DNA of 64,000 bases, taken from contig OZ252093.1 of the NCBI GenBank assembly GCA_965248175.1, forward strand, positions 248,001 to 312,000, given 5' to 3'. Positions within the stretch are counted from its first letter, which is position 1. Each line of letters starts with the position of its first letter. This DNA is from VXPQ01 sp965248175 (lineage in GTDB: Bacteria; Bacteroidota; Rhodothermia; Rhodothermales; VXPQ01). Positions 54,388 to 63,894 of this stretch are shown one piece after another. Below the pieces are notes generated by a model. The model did no database searches. It was not told where the DNA came from and saw nothing but the letters and a program-made list of their open reading frames with translations. Made by a program: the position numbers and the translations under genes.

Positions 54388-55425
54388 TCAGGTATCCCCG
54401 GATCGCACAGCCACGCTTTCGAGGAGACTGGAGGCGCCGTCTCCGTCCTTCTTGTCGTTCCCGCCCCGGCGGCGCACATCCAGCACCTGAATGCAGATCG
54501 CACCCAGCACAATAAACAGTCCGGACAGGATCTCGAGCGCGGACGGTTGCGTCCGGATGGTTACCCATGCAAGCCAGAGTGCGGCAAGGGGAACGAGGTT
54601 GCCGTAGAGCACTACCCGGGTCGGTCCCAGTTTTTTCAGGGCGCGCACCTTGGCCCACTGGCCGATACCGACACCGACAGTGCCCCCGAAAATAATGGCT
54701 ATCCAGGTCCAGGCGCCGAGCTCCAGCCAGGATTCGCCTGTGAGTGCAGGCAGGGCGATGACAAGATAAACCATGCCCCCAATGGCCGTGCGGGCCGCCA
54801 CCATGGCCGTGGCGCCATACCGGGCGGCAAGGGGTTTGATAAAATGCAGTTCGGCAACCGCCATGAGCAGCGCCAGAACGAGTAACAGATCGCCGAGCCA
54901 ATATCCCTTGTCAGCGCGAAAACCGTCGAAGGCCAGCGTGAACGTACCAAGCGCCGCCAGCAAGATACCGACGTATCCGAGGCGACCGATGCGTTCCGTG
55001 CCCAGCGCATAACCCAGCGCGCAGCTGAGCACCGGGCCCAGCGCCAACCACAAGGAAGCCCGGGCGCCGTGGGTAAGTCCAAGGCCTTCGATACCGAGCC
55101 AGGGAGCAAGCGTGGCGCCCAGCACAGCAACGACAAGCAGACGCGGCCAATCTTTTTTATGCACCCGGGGAAAAAGGCTGGTGCGCCCCGCCGCTTCTCC
55201 GGCTCCAAAAAAGAGCTGGAAATACAGCATGGTAATCATGGCCGCGCCCCCAAGAAGAAATCGGGAGACGGAAAACCCGATTGGGGACATTTCGCGAAGG
55301 GCTACTTCGGCGAGCACGAAATTTCCGCCCCAAAGCATGACGAAAATCAGCAACAAGACATGGTGGGGCCAGGCGGCCTCCCCACTTCCGTCGAGGTCAG
55401 GTTGCTTGTGTTTGTCCGGGTTCAT
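54388..55425 (-). CDS. EamA/DMT-family permease
   Basis: A 345-aa inner-membrane transporter with about ten helices in two EamA repeats. Segment VLLIFVMLWGGNFVLAEVAL begins repeat 1; repeat 2 includes FGGTVGVGIGQWAKVRALKK, typical of the drug/metabolite transporter fold (PGP-rich ends such as LGPTRVVLYGNLVPLAALWL). A polar C-terminal tail (RRRGGNDKKDGDGASS) is cytoplasmic. The substrate cannot be predicted; EamA proteins carry amino acids, nucleobases or other metabolites. Confidence 0.88.
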   Translation of the reverse strand: MNPDKHKQPDLDGSGEAAWPHHVLLLIFVMLWGGNFVLAEVALREMSPIGFSVSRFLLGGAAMITMLYFQLFFGAGEAAGRTSLFPRVHKKDWPRLLVVAVLGATLAPWLGIEGLGLTHGARASLWLALGPVLSCALGYALGTERIGRLGYVGILLAALGTFTLAFDGFRADKGYWLGDLLLVLALLMAVAELHFIKPLAARYGATAMVAARTAIGGMVYLVIALPALTGESWLELGAWTWIAIIFGGTVGVGIGQWAKVRALKKLGPTRVVLYGNLVPLAALWLAWVTIRTQPSALEILSGLFIVLGAICIQVLDVRRRGGNDKKDGDGASSLLESVAVRSGDT

Positions 55426-55521
55426 TCGGGAAATGCTGCTTCACGGATCGCTCCGGGAAAAATAAGCAAACGACCGGACATAGAAAGCGGTCCGCCGGAC
55501 GCACCACTTTGTCGGGATATG

Positions 55522-58500
55522 CTATGCAGCCCGAGACGCGCGTTCGACGATTTTGACAGCTTCGTCGAATTGCACGCCAACAATACGGGAAACGCCGGGT
55601 TCTTGCATGGTGACGCCGTACAGTCGATCCGACGCCTCCATCGTCAACTTGTTGTGTGTAACGAGAACGAATTGCGTGTGTTCTGCAAACCGCCGGATCA
55701 TGCGCATGAAACGCCGGACATTCTTATCGTCGAGAGGAGCATCTACCTCATCGAGGATGCAGAAGGGACTCGGCTTGACAAGGTAGATGCCAAACAGGAG
55801 TGCGATCGCCGTAAGGGCTTTCTCGCCTCCGGAAAGCAGCGAGGTGGTCGACGACGTTTTGCCCCCGGGACGGGCCTGGATGCGGATGGCCGTTTCGAGC
55901 GGATGCCCCGGATCTTCCAGCACCAGATCGGCGACCGCTTCTTCCCCGAACAGATCCTGGAACGTTTGCCGGAAATGGCCCCGGATATCTTCGAACGTTT
56001 TCATGAACCTCGCCGAGGCGGTGGCATTGATCTCGTCGATCGTTTCGAGCAGCGTCTTTTCGGCCGCTTCGAGGTCTTGCTGTTGCTGCGTCAGGAATTC
56101 GAGCCGTTTCGTTTCCTCTTCCCAGGTTTCAAGCGCAAGTTCGTTGACGCTTCCCATGGTGCGTAGGCGGAGGCGCAATGCGCTCACTTCCTCCCGGGCA
56201 GCCTCTTCCTCAAAGTCTTCCGGCGCCAGGATAGACGCCTCTGCCACTGCTTCCGGGAGCGACACGGCAAAATCTCCGAAAACCTGTTCGACCAGCGCAC
56301 CCGTGAGGGTCCGGATTTCGGTGAGCCGCAGTTCACGCTTGTGCTCCTGATGCATCAATTGCTCGCGCCGATCCCGTAATCCCTGCAATTCGCCCTCGAG
56401 GATCGCCGCGTCCTTCCGGATAGCTTGCAGATCGCCTTCCGATCGGTCCATTGCCTCCCGGAGCGCCGCCTGCTTTTCTTCCATGCCAGACCGGTCGGCC
56501 GCCAGTTTTTCCAGCCGATCACTGGCCTGCTGCATTTTCCGGTCGAGTTCGTCGATGCGGAGGGTGCGCACTTTCGTACGGTCATGCAGGTCCTGAAGGC
56601 GCCCACGTGCGCGATCGAGGTCCCGCTGCAAATTCTCGTGCCGGTTGCGCGCTTTGAGCGCTTCAAGGCTCGCTTCACTGCATATCCCTGTTGCCGCACG
56701 GCTTTCGGTTTCGGCGGTCCGGAATGCCGTTTCCGTTTCGGCAAGACGAGATCGGACTATACTCAGATTCTCGGCAGCTTGTGCAAGATCCGCGTCGAGG
56801 CGTTCTCCCTCACTGCCTGTCTCTTCAAGAAATGTCTTTGCCTCTTCGGATTTGTTCGCGAGCGCTTCCTGTCGGCGTTCGGCCGCTACCATGTTGAACG
56901 CGGCCTGCGCCGCTTCCCGCTCCGCCTGCGCGAGGCCCCGCTCGGCATCGGCAAGTCGTTCGCGGCATGTTTCGCCGGGAACGGCAGCCATCGCGGTGCG
57001 GTGCTTGCCGATGATTCCTTCTGCGGCCTCGATGTCGCTTTGAATCGCCTGCAAACGGCGGCGCGTGGTTTCCAGTTGCTCCCGGCGCTCGAGACGTCCC
57101 GATGCCAACGCATCGCCTTCCTCCTCGCTGCCTGCATACAGAACTCCTTGCCCATCGACCCATTCGCCGGTGCGCGCAAAGAATCGCACGCCGCAAGCAG
57201 TCCGGGTGGCGAGTTGTTCCGCCTCGTCGAGCGTATCGACGACGTACGCATCGTGCAACAGCAGACGAACGAGGCGAGCGTATTTTCCGGAATCGACTTG
57301 CCTCGCAGCAACGCGTACGCATTCCTCAAGCGATGCGGCCTGCACGGGGCGGTAGCTTTCGGAGGCCATCGTATCCGGTATCCAGTCCAGGACAATGAAC
57401 GTGGCCCGGCCCTGGCCGTTGCGGCGCAATTGTTCGATGGCTGCCCGGGCTTCGTGGTCGGAATCCACGACAATGCACCCGGCGAAAGGACCAAGAGCGG
57501 CGGCGAGGGCAACGCGGTCCGCGTCCTTGCATGCAAGCAGATCGGCTACCGTGGTCAGGCTTCCACCCGACCATTCCGAGGTTGCCAGATACTGCACGGC
57601 CCCTGAGCAATCTTCGTATGACGTGAGCATGCTCTCCAGCAATCGGGCCGACGCCCCAAGCGCTTCCCGCTTGCGTTCGAGTTGGTGCAGCCGGTCGAGT
57701 GCTTCCTCGAGAGATTTCCGGATCTGCGCCTCCTCCTCCGTGGCCCGTTCAAGGGCGAGCCGGGCCTGTTCGACAGCAGCCGCTGCCCCGGACTTCAAGG
57801 TTTCCGTATCCGCCGCAAGCGTACGCAGTTCGGCAAGCGACTCTTCCGCCTCACGCCGTTCCGTTTCCGTATCCGCCATGTTCCTCTGCACAAGGTCTCG
57901 CTGACCGACTATCTTGTCGATTTGGCGGCGTTGCGAGGCATGTTCTTCTTCGTGCGCGCGTTCCTCTGCACGAAGATGCAGCAATACCTGCTGTTTTTCC
58001 TCACTGGCGGCGCGGCGCGTGTCGCGCTCTCGCTCTGCAGCAGCAAGCCTTTTCTCCGCCTCGTACAGAGCGGGCTCGGCTTCCTTCAATGCCTTTTCCA
58101 CCTCTGCAATCTCCTGCGCCATGTCGATGCGGCGCATTGCAGCAGTTTCCTGCTCCTCCTGCATGCGTTGCCGTTCGCCGCGGGCAGATTCCAACTGTCC
58201 TTCCGCAAGAAGTTGCTCCGTTTGCAGTTCGCGCCGCTTGTCGATGTGTGTATACAGGCTGGTGCGTTCTGCGTCAAGACGCTTCTCGCAAGCAAGCAAT
58301 TTCTCCCGGAGAGCTTTCAGCGCATCCGCCTGATCGGTTTCCTGTTTCGTTGCATGCGTCGTTTGCTTGTTCAGGCCCGTCGTTTCGTCACTGAGCCTGC
58401 TTTGTTCTTCTGCGAGGCGCGCATAGTCGATGCTGGCAAGCGCCAGTTCGATCTCGCGCAGGCGGTTCCGGACCTGCTTGTAGCGCTCCGCTTGTCCGGC

Positions 58501-59124
58501 CTGACGCTTGAGGCTCCGAACCTGCTTGGCGATCTCGTCCGTAAGGTCTCGAATGCGCTCGAGATCGTTCCGGGTCGCGTCCAGTCTTGCGAGCGTTTGG
58601 CGCCGCCGCACCTTGTATTTCGTGATGCCGGCGGCTTCCTCGAACAGACGCCGCCGGTCATCGGTGTTTTCGGACAAAATCTCGTCGATCATCTTGAGCT
58701 CGATGACCGAGTAGGCGCCGGCGCCCATACCGGTGTCCATGAAAAGATCCATAATGTCCCGAAGACGACACGTTACGCCGTTCATGGCATACTCGGAATC
58801 GCCGGATCGGTAGAGACGGCGCCCCAGTTGCACCTCGTCGAACCGGGCAGGAAGAATATCCCGGTTGTTTTCGATCGTCAGGAGCACTTCGGACATGCCC
58901 AACGGCTTGCGCTTCGACGCACCGTTGAAAATGACATTCTCCATCTTGTCGGAACGGAGAATGCGGGTGCGCTGCTCGCCGATCACCCAACGCACGGCGT
59001 CCACAATATTCGACTTGCCACATCCGTTAGGACCTACGATGGCCGTAATACCTGCATCGAAATGCAGCACGGTACGATCCGCGAAGCTTTTGAAGCCATG
59101 CAATTCGAGTTTGCTCAGATACAT
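55522..59124 (-). CDS. smc: Chromosome segregation ATPase SMC
   Basis: The 1200-aa structural-maintenance-of-chromosomes protein. N-terminal ATPase half with IVGPNGCGKSNIVDAVRWVI (Walker A), long coiled coils (about 165-500 and 670-1000), a hinge domain at about 520-650 (ALGPFAGCIVVDSDHEARAA), and the C-terminal half with LLSGGEKALTAIALLFGIYL and FCILDEVDAPLDDKNV (signature and Walker B). It condenses and resolves sister chromosomes with ScpA/ScpB, which are not in the window. A tandem-repeat region lies just upstream. Confidence 0.97.
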   Translation of the reverse strand: MYLSKLELHGFKSFADRTVLHFDAGITAIVGPNGCGKSNIVDAVRWVIGEQRTRILRSDKMENVIFNGASKRKPLGMSEVLLTIENNRDILPARFDEVQLGRRLYRSGDSEYAMNGVTCRLRDIMDLFMDTGMGAGAYSVIELKMIDEILSENTDDRRRLFEEAAGITKYKVRRRQTLARLDATRNDLERIRDLTDEIAKQVRSLKRQAGQAERYKQVRNRLREIELALASIDYARLAEEQSRLSDETTGLNKQTTHATKQETDQADALKALREKLLACEKRLDAERTSLYTHIDKRRELQTEQLLAEGQLESARGERQRMQEEQETAAMRRIDMAQEIAEVEKALKEAEPALYEAEKRLAAAERERDTRRAASEEKQQVLLHLRAEERAHEEEHASQRRQIDKIVGQRDLVQRNMADTETERREAEESLAELRTLAADTETLKSGAAAAVEQARLALERATEEEAQIRKSLEEALDRLHQLERKREALGASARLLESMLTSYEDCSGAVQYLATSEWSGGSLTTVADLLACKDADRVALAAALGPFAGCIVVDSDHEARAAIEQLRRNGQGRATFIVLDWIPDTMASESYRPVQAASLEECVRVAARQVDSGKYARLVRLLLHDAYVVDTLDEAEQLATRTACGVRFFARTGEWVDGQGVLYAGSEEEGDALASGRLERREQLETTRRRLQAIQSDIEAAEGIIGKHRTAMAAVPGETCRERLADAERGLAQAEREAAQAAFNMVAAERRQEALANKSEEAKTFLEETGSEGERLDADLAQAAENLSIVRSRLAETETAFRTAETESRAATGICSEASLEALKARNRHENLQRDLDRARGRLQDLHDRTKVRTLRIDELDRKMQQASDRLEKLAADRSGMEEKQAALREAMDRSEGDLQAIRKDAAILEGELQGLRDRREQLMHQEHKRELRLTEIRTLTGALVEQVFGDFAVSLPEAVAEASILAPEDFEEEAAREEVSALRLRLRTMGSVNELALETWEEETKRLEFLTQQQQDLEAAEKTLLETIDEINATASARFMKTFEDIRGHFRQTFQDLFGEEAVADLVLEDPGHPLETAIRIQARPGGKTSSTTSLLSGGEKALTAIALLFGIYLVKPSPFCILDEVDAPLDDKNVRRFMRMIRRFAEHTQFVLVTHNKLTMEASDRLYGVTMQEPGVSRIVGVQFDEAVKIVERASRAA

Positions 59125-59701
59125 ATCGGCAGTGCCATCTGCAAAGACGGATCAGAGAAAAAAACCCGGACAGGGGCAATAGTACAGCCATAGTACAGCC
59201 ATAGTACAGCCATAGTACAGCCCGTGTCCTGTTACCAGTATGTTACCAGCACATCCGTCAAACAATAAAACCGATCTAAAACCGTTTTGCAAGTAGTATT
59301 TCCCTTTTGCGGCCGATTGTGCAAAAATAAGCTACCCCACCTGAAAAACAGGAAATGCGTGGAATGAACGGCTGTATAATCCGTTATTGCGCAGGGTATA
59401 CGCCGGACACAATCCGGACTTTCACCACCGGGACAACGTGCGTACGGACAAAACGGAGGACGCTGAAGATCGGGACGGGCGCAGCGTAACCTGTGCAACA
59501 ATCTCCCGTAAGGAAATCTATGTGGCAGGAAATTTGCTTGAAATGAAACTGTGCACCTAACCCGCCGGCGAAAAACAGGCGGTTGTGCACGCAAACGCAC
59601 CCCTCGGTCCTACCTCCGCCGACGGTGTGCGCCACGGAGGAGGGTCTTGCATACGGACTGGAGCCCCGACATGCCTGGCCCTCCTCTTTCTTTTTAGCGC
59701 A
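59125..59701. other. 577-base intergenic region upstream of smc
   Basis: No gene is supported. Reading frames on the minus strand here are Arg/Cys/Pro-rich and without a ribosome binding site or family match. The region should contain the smc promoter. It also holds the 11-base tandem repeats described separately, an AT-rich stretch (59255-59365), and near its right end an inverted repeat CCTCCG/CGGAGG (59618-59645 approximately) that could terminate the Gfo/Idh/MocA transcript. Confidence 0.6.
59179..59222. repeat. Four perfect 11-base tandem repeats upstream of smc
   Basis: ATAGTACAGCC occurs four times without interruption (59179, 59190, 59201, 59212). It is followed at 59231 and 59242 by two copies of GTTACCAG, again 11 bases apart. 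The array begins 55 bases upstream of the smc start codon. Period 11 places equivalent bases on the same face of the helix. On the smc strand each unit contains TGTACTAT, resembling an extended -10 element. Confidence 0.85.
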
Positions 59702-61051
59702 TCAGAGTTTCCAGGGCTCCCGCATGGGCCGTCCGAGCATCTCGTTGGCCGAGGCGTCGTCGAGCACCATTTCCCGATCCGGATCCCATCTCAGATCGCG
59801 GCCCAACTGCATGGCGATATTGCCGAGGTGAGCAATGGTAATCGAGCGGTGCGCCTCCTCGATCGGCGCTATCGGTTCGGTACCGGCGATCACGCTATCG
59901 ATGAAGTCCTGGCGATGATCGTCGCTGTGATAGAGGCGGGTATCCTGATCGCTCAGTATGGTGCTCCAGATGGCCGGATCGGACACCTCGTGGCCTCCGC
60001 GACTCACGAATATCCACCCGTCGTCGCCCTCGAAACGAACACCCCTCTGCTCGTCACTGGTGATGATCATAGTCACCCCATTGGCGTATTCCGCCTCGAA
60101 GTAATAGTCCGTGGCCGTATTCCACAAATCGTTCTCCGGGAAGGTACCCCTGGCGTTGCGGATAGCTATCGGGCCGGTCCGGGTCGTGCCCATGCCCCAC
60201 TGCGCAATGTCAGGATGATGACCGCCCCAGTCCGTCACGTGCCCCCCGGAGTAATCAAGGATCCAGCGGAAGTTCACGTGGCACCGGGCAGGGCAGTATT
60301 CCGCTTCCGGAGCGGGGCCAAGCCAGAAATCGTAGTTGAAGCCTTCGGGTACCGGCTCGGGCTCTTTCCGGTCACCGGTTTGACCGAAGTCTGTATGCCC
60401 CGGCGGGAGACCACATCGTACCGTGCGAAGCGTGCCGATGCGTCCGTTCAGCACGAGCTCGCAGGCATGACGAAAACGCTCGTTGGAGCGCTGCTGGCTG
60501 CCAGTCTGGAACACAACCCCTGCCTCCTTTACGGCATCGCTCATGGCCCGTCCTTGCCTGACGGTAAGCGAAAGCGGTTTCTCCCCGTAAATGTGCTTGC
60601 CGGCGCGTGCGGCAGCGATAACCGGAATGGCGTGCCAGTGGTCCGGCGTGGCAATCACAACCGCATCGATATCGTCGCGGGCCAGCAACTCCCGAAAGTC
60701 TTCGTACCCTTCACAGGGGGTGTACTGCCCGGAGTGTATCTGCTTGCCGCGGAAAAAGTTCACGATCTGCTGTGCGGGCTCCCTGCCCGCGTAGGCGCCG
60801 TTCCAGTATCCGGGACTCCCCCGGTTTACGTCGCAGACGCCCGCAATCTGTACCTGCTCCTTTTCGAGAAATGTTTTCAGGTGCCCGGTTCCCATATTGC
60901 CCGTGCCGATGAATCCAAGCGTTATGCGATCGCTGGGAGCCGGGCGGCCAGCGCGTCCGAGAGCGGAGGCCGGAACAATGCTTGGCAGCGCAAGCCCTCC
61001 GGCGAGGAGCGCGCCGGTCTTCAAAAAGTCGCGTCGATTTCTGGAGGTCAT
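59702..61051 (-). CDS. Tat-exported Gfo/Idh/MocA family oxidoreductase
   Basis: A 449-aa protein with a twin-arginine-like signal (SRNRRDFLKTGALLAGGLAL) ending near ASALG. The NAD-binding domain has LGFIGTGNMGTGHLKTFLEK and ATPDHWHAIPVIAAARAGKH, then YGEKPLSLTVRQGRAM with the conserved EKP lysine. The C-terminal domain has DFWLGPAPEAEYCPARCHVN, GGHVTDWGGHHPDIAQWGMG. Related to, but not a close copy of, the protein at 47713. Both are probably periplasmic enzymes of carbohydrate metabolism. GGAGG immediately before the ATG (ctggaggtcat on the plus strand is the complement, so it is not a true ribosome site) gives no help; the signal peptide fixes the start. Confidence 0.88.
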   Translation of the reverse strand: MTSRNRRDFLKTGALLAGGLALPSIVPASALGRAGRPAPSDRITLGFIGTGNMGTGHLKTFLEKEQVQIAGVCDVNRGSPGYWNGAYAGREPAQQIVNFFRGKQIHSGQYTPCEGYEDFRELLARDDIDAVVIATPDHWHAIPVIAAARAGKHIYGEKPLSLTVRQGRAMSDAVKEAGVVFQTGSQQRSNERFRHACELVLNGRIGTLRTVRCGLPPGHTDFGQTGDRKEPEPVPEGFNYDFWLGPAPEAEYCPARCHVNFRWILDYSGGHVTDWGGHHPDIAQWGMGTTRTGPIAIRNARGTFPENDLWNTATDYYFEAEYANGVTMIITSDEQRGVRFEGDDGWIFVSRGGHEVSDPAIWSTILSDQDTRLYHSDDHRQDFIDSVIAGTEPIAPIEEAHRSITIAHLGNIAMQLGRDLRWDPDREMVLDDASANEMLGRPMREPWKL

Positions 61052-61167
61052 TGCTTTTCGGGATCTGTGGGCAGGGCTGTTCTAACCGAAAAGGTAACAC
61101 TTTCGAAATTTTTATGCAGTAAAAGAAAGAAAAGTGTCGCGCATCCGGGAATGCCTGTACGCACCCG

Positions 61168-61665
61168 TTAGCCATCCGTAACGCGGGCCAGGGCAGTGAA
61201 CGCCTCCCCGGTCACACGCATGGTCGTCCATTCGTTCATCGGTTCGGCGCCGAGCCGCTCGTAAAGCCGGATGGCGTTTCCGTTCCAGTCCAGCACGGAC
61301 CATTCAAGGCGTCCGCATCCCCGGGCGACCGCCAGATCGGCCACATGCGTGAGGAACGCCGTGCCGAAACCGCGTCCGCGCCAGGCAGGATCTACGTAGA
61401 TATCTTCCAGATAGATGCCGGGCTTCGTCAGAAAGGTGGAGTAATTGTGGAAGAAAAGCGCAAATCCCACCGGGGCGCCTTCGAATTCGCCGATAAGCAC
61501 TTCGGCATATGCGCGGGGTCCGAACAGGGTATCCTGGAGCGCTTCCTCCGTAGCCATGCATTCGTGCTCGAGCCGCTCGAATCTGGCCAGCCCCCGGATG
61601 AATGCATGGATGAGCGGCACATCGTCCTGACTGGCGGGCCGGATGGTAAAACCCGGAAGAGACAT
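61168..61665 (-). CDS. GNAT-family N-acetyltransferase
   Basis: A 165-aa acetyltransferase of the GNAT fold. FTIRPASQDDVPLIHAFIRG opens strand 1/helix 1; the acetyl-CoA binding motif A is LEDIYVDPAWRGRGFGTAFL (V-x-x-x-x-R-G-x-G), and ALYERLGA-like IRLYERLGAEPMNEW closes it. The overall pattern resembles diamine (spermidine/putrescine) N-acetyltransferases, for which EDIYVDPAWRGRG is typical, but the substrate is not certain. It lies 43 bases after the ClpB stop on the same strand. Confidence 0.9.
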   Translation of the reverse strand: MSLPGFTIRPASQDDVPLIHAFIRGLARFERLEHECMATEEALQDTLFGPRAYAEVLIGEFEGAPVGFALFFHNYSTFLTKPGIYLEDIYVDPAWRGRGFGTAFLTHVADLAVARGCGRLEWSVLDWNGNAIRLYERLGAEPMNEWTTMRVTGEAFTALARVTDG

Positions 61666-61707
61666 TTAGGTAGCGATTTTATTCATGAAAGTATAGAGGT
61701 ATTAGGC

Positions 61708-63894
61708 TTATGCCGCCGGTTCAGCCGTAGAATGGCCGACGGTTTCGAAGGTCAATCCCGCTGTGTCGGGGGCAATGTCAATGTGTACACGATCTCCGTC
61801 CGCAATGCGCCCGGCCAGAATTTCTTCTGCAAGTTTATTGGCGATTTCCTGTTGCAGCACGCGCTTCAGCGGGCGCGCCCCGAACGTCGGATCGTAGCCG
61901 TGCTCTGCCAGCCGATCTCGCGCAGCATCGGACAGCGTGAGAGAAAGGTTCTGGTTCTGCCGGGCGAGCGCCTCGATCCGGGCATACTGTATATCTACGA
62001 TACGGCGTATCTGTTCTGGGCCAAGGGGACGAAACAGAACGATTTCGTCGATCCGGTTAAGAAATTCCGGCCTGAGCCGTTGCTTGAGAAGGATTCTCAT
62101 ATCCTCCTTCATTGCTGCGAGCGCCTTGTCATCGAAGGTCTCGATGGCTTCGATCCGTTCCTGTATGATCTCGGACCCCATGTTACTCGTCATGATGATG
62201 ATCGTATTCCGGAAATCGGCTACGCGGCCCTTGTTGTCGGTCAGGCGCCCGTCGTCGAGAACCTGCAACAACACATTGAACACTTCGGGATGCGCCTTCT
62301 CGATTTCGTCGAGCAGAATAACGGAATACGGACGGCGACGCACCGCTTCGGTAAGTTGCCCCCCTTCTTCATAGCCGACGTAACCCGGGGGGGCGCCCAC
62401 GAGACGGCTGATTGTGTGGCGCTCCTGGTATTCGCTCATGTCGATGCGCACCATGGCGTTCTCGTCGTTGAACAGGAACTCGGCGAGGGCCTTCGCCAGT
62501 TCGGTCTTGCCCGTACCGGTGGAGCCAAGGAAAATAAAACTCCCTATCGGGCGCGACGCTTCCTGTAATCCGGTTCGGCCCCGGCGCACGGCGTCGGAAA
62601 CGGCCCGGAGCGCTTCGGGCTGTCCGACAACGCGGCGTTCCAGCATTTCTTCGAGCCGCAACAGCTTATCCCGCTCGCCGGCAAGCATTTTCGCCACCGG
62701 AATACCGGTCCACCGCGATACGATCTCTGCGATGTCCTCCGGGTCGATTTCTTCCTTCAACAGCGCGCCCCGCTCCTGGATTTCATCGAGCTGAGCCTGC
62801 GCCTCCCGGATTTTTTGTTCGGCCTGCGGAATCTGTCCGTAACGAATTTCCGCAACGCGGCCGTACTCGCCGCTGCGTTCGAGGTTTTCCGCCTGGATAC
62901 GGAGTTGCTCCATACCCTCTCGGGTATCCCGAATCGTGCGAATGACATTTTTCTCCTGTTCCCAGCGCGCCCGGAGTTCGTTGCGCTCTTCCTCGAGTTT
63001 GGCGATCTGTTCATCAATCCGCTCGGGCTTGCCTTGTGCACCGTCCCGCTTGACGGCTTCCCGTTCGATTTCCAGTTGCCGGATTTGCCGTTCCATCTGA
63101 TCGAGATCCTCCGGCATGGAGTCAATCTCGATCCGAAGCCGGGCCGCCGATTCATCGATCAGATCAATGGCCTTGTCGGGCAGGAAACGATCGGAGATGT
63201 ACCGGTGACTGAGTTCGGCCGCCGCTACGATGGCGGCGTCCTGGATCCGCACGCCGTGATGCACCTCGTAGCGATCCTTGATGCCGCGCAGGATGGAAAT
63301 GGTATCGGCTACGGTCGGCTCCGCAACCAGCACCATCTGAAAGCGGCGTTCCAGCGCCTTGTCTTTTTCGAGGTGCTTGCGGTACTCGTCGAGGGTGGTT
63401 GCGCCGATGGCGCGCAATTCGCCGCGGGCGAGAGCGGGTTTCAGAATGTTCGCCGCATCCATTGCGCCCTCCGCCGCGCCCGCGCCCACGAGCGTATGGA
63501 TTTCGTCGATGAACAGAATGACCTGTCCATCCGATTCGGCGACTTCCCTGACAACGGCTTTCAGCCGGTCCTCGAATTCGCCGCGGTACTTGGCGCCCGC
63601 GATGAGCGTGCCCATATCGAGCGCGACCAGCCGCTTGTCCTTGAGCCCTTCCGGCACATCGCCCTGCACGATGCGAATGGCCAGACCTTCCGCAATCGCC
63701 GTTTTCCCGACCCCGGGTTCCCCGACCAGCACGGGGTTGTTTTTGGTCCGGCGGGAAAGAATTTGCAGGACGCGCCGGATTTCCTCGTCGCGCCCGATAA
63801 CGGGGTCGATGCCGCCCTTCCTTGCCAGCTCGATGAGATCACGGGCAAAGCGCTCGAGCGCCTGATGCCCATTGTTTTCCTGTTGGGAATTCAT
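61708..63894 (-). CDS. clpB: ClpB-type disaggregase lacking the N-terminal domain
   Basis: A 728-aa AAA+ Hsp100 unfoldase. NBD1 starts almost at once: LERFARDLIELARKGGIDPV, Walker A GEPGVGKTAIAEG, Walker B LFIDEIHTLVGAGAAEGAMD. The ClpB middle domain coiled coil spans about 255-385. NBD2 has GSTGTGKTELAKAL, ILLDEIEKAHPEVFNVLLQV and the sensor 2 FGARPLKR. Full-length ClpB is about 860 residues; the missing part is the Clp_N double repeat. No Clp_N remnant is seen in the 106 bases upstream, so this is not simply a missed start. It corresponds to the short ClpB isoform of E. coli, here as the sole product of this gene. Confidence 0.9.
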   Translation of the reverse strand: MNSQQENNGHQALERFARDLIELARKGGIDPVIGRDEEIRRVLQILSRRTKNNPVLVGEPGVGKTAIAEGLAIRIVQGDVPEGLKDKRLVALDMGTLIAGAKYRGEFEDRLKAVVREVAESDGQVILFIDEIHTLVGAGAAEGAMDAANILKPALARGELRAIGATTLDEYRKHLEKDKALERRFQMVLVAEPTVADTISILRGIKDRYEVHHGVRIQDAAIVAAAELSHRYISDRFLPDKAIDLIDESAARLRIEIDSMPEDLDQMERQIRQLEIEREAVKRDGAQGKPERIDEQIAKLEEERNELRARWEQEKNVIRTIRDTREGMEQLRIQAENLERSGEYGRVAEIRYGQIPQAEQKIREAQAQLDEIQERGALLKEEIDPEDIAEIVSRWTGIPVAKMLAGERDKLLRLEEMLERRVVGQPEALRAVSDAVRRGRTGLQEASRPIGSFIFLGSTGTGKTELAKALAEFLFNDENAMVRIDMSEYQERHTISRLVGAPPGYVGYEEGGQLTEAVRRRPYSVILLDEIEKAHPEVFNVLLQVLDDGRLTDNKGRVADFRNTIIIMTSNMGSEIIQERIEAIETFDDKALAAMKEDMRILLKQRLRPEFLNRIDEIVLFRPLGPEQIRRIVDIQYARIEALARQNQNLSLTLSDAARDRLAEHGYDPTFGARPLKRVLQQEIANKLAEEILAGRIADGDRVHIDIAPDTAGLTFETVGHSTAEPAA

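Noticed and set aside
59179..59222. Possible CRISPR or plasmid iteron array
   Set aside because: Units are 11 bases with no spacers, only four copies, and no replication initiator or Cas gene is near.
59232..59635. Minus-strand frames of 83 and 122 codons upstream of smc
   Set aside because: Arg/Cys/Pro-rich, no start signal, no family resemblance; treated as chance frames.
57682..61171. Plus-strand frames of more than 500 codons opposite smc and the Gfo/Idh/MocA gene
   Set aside because: Both are antisense to well supported genes and lack any motif or start signal.
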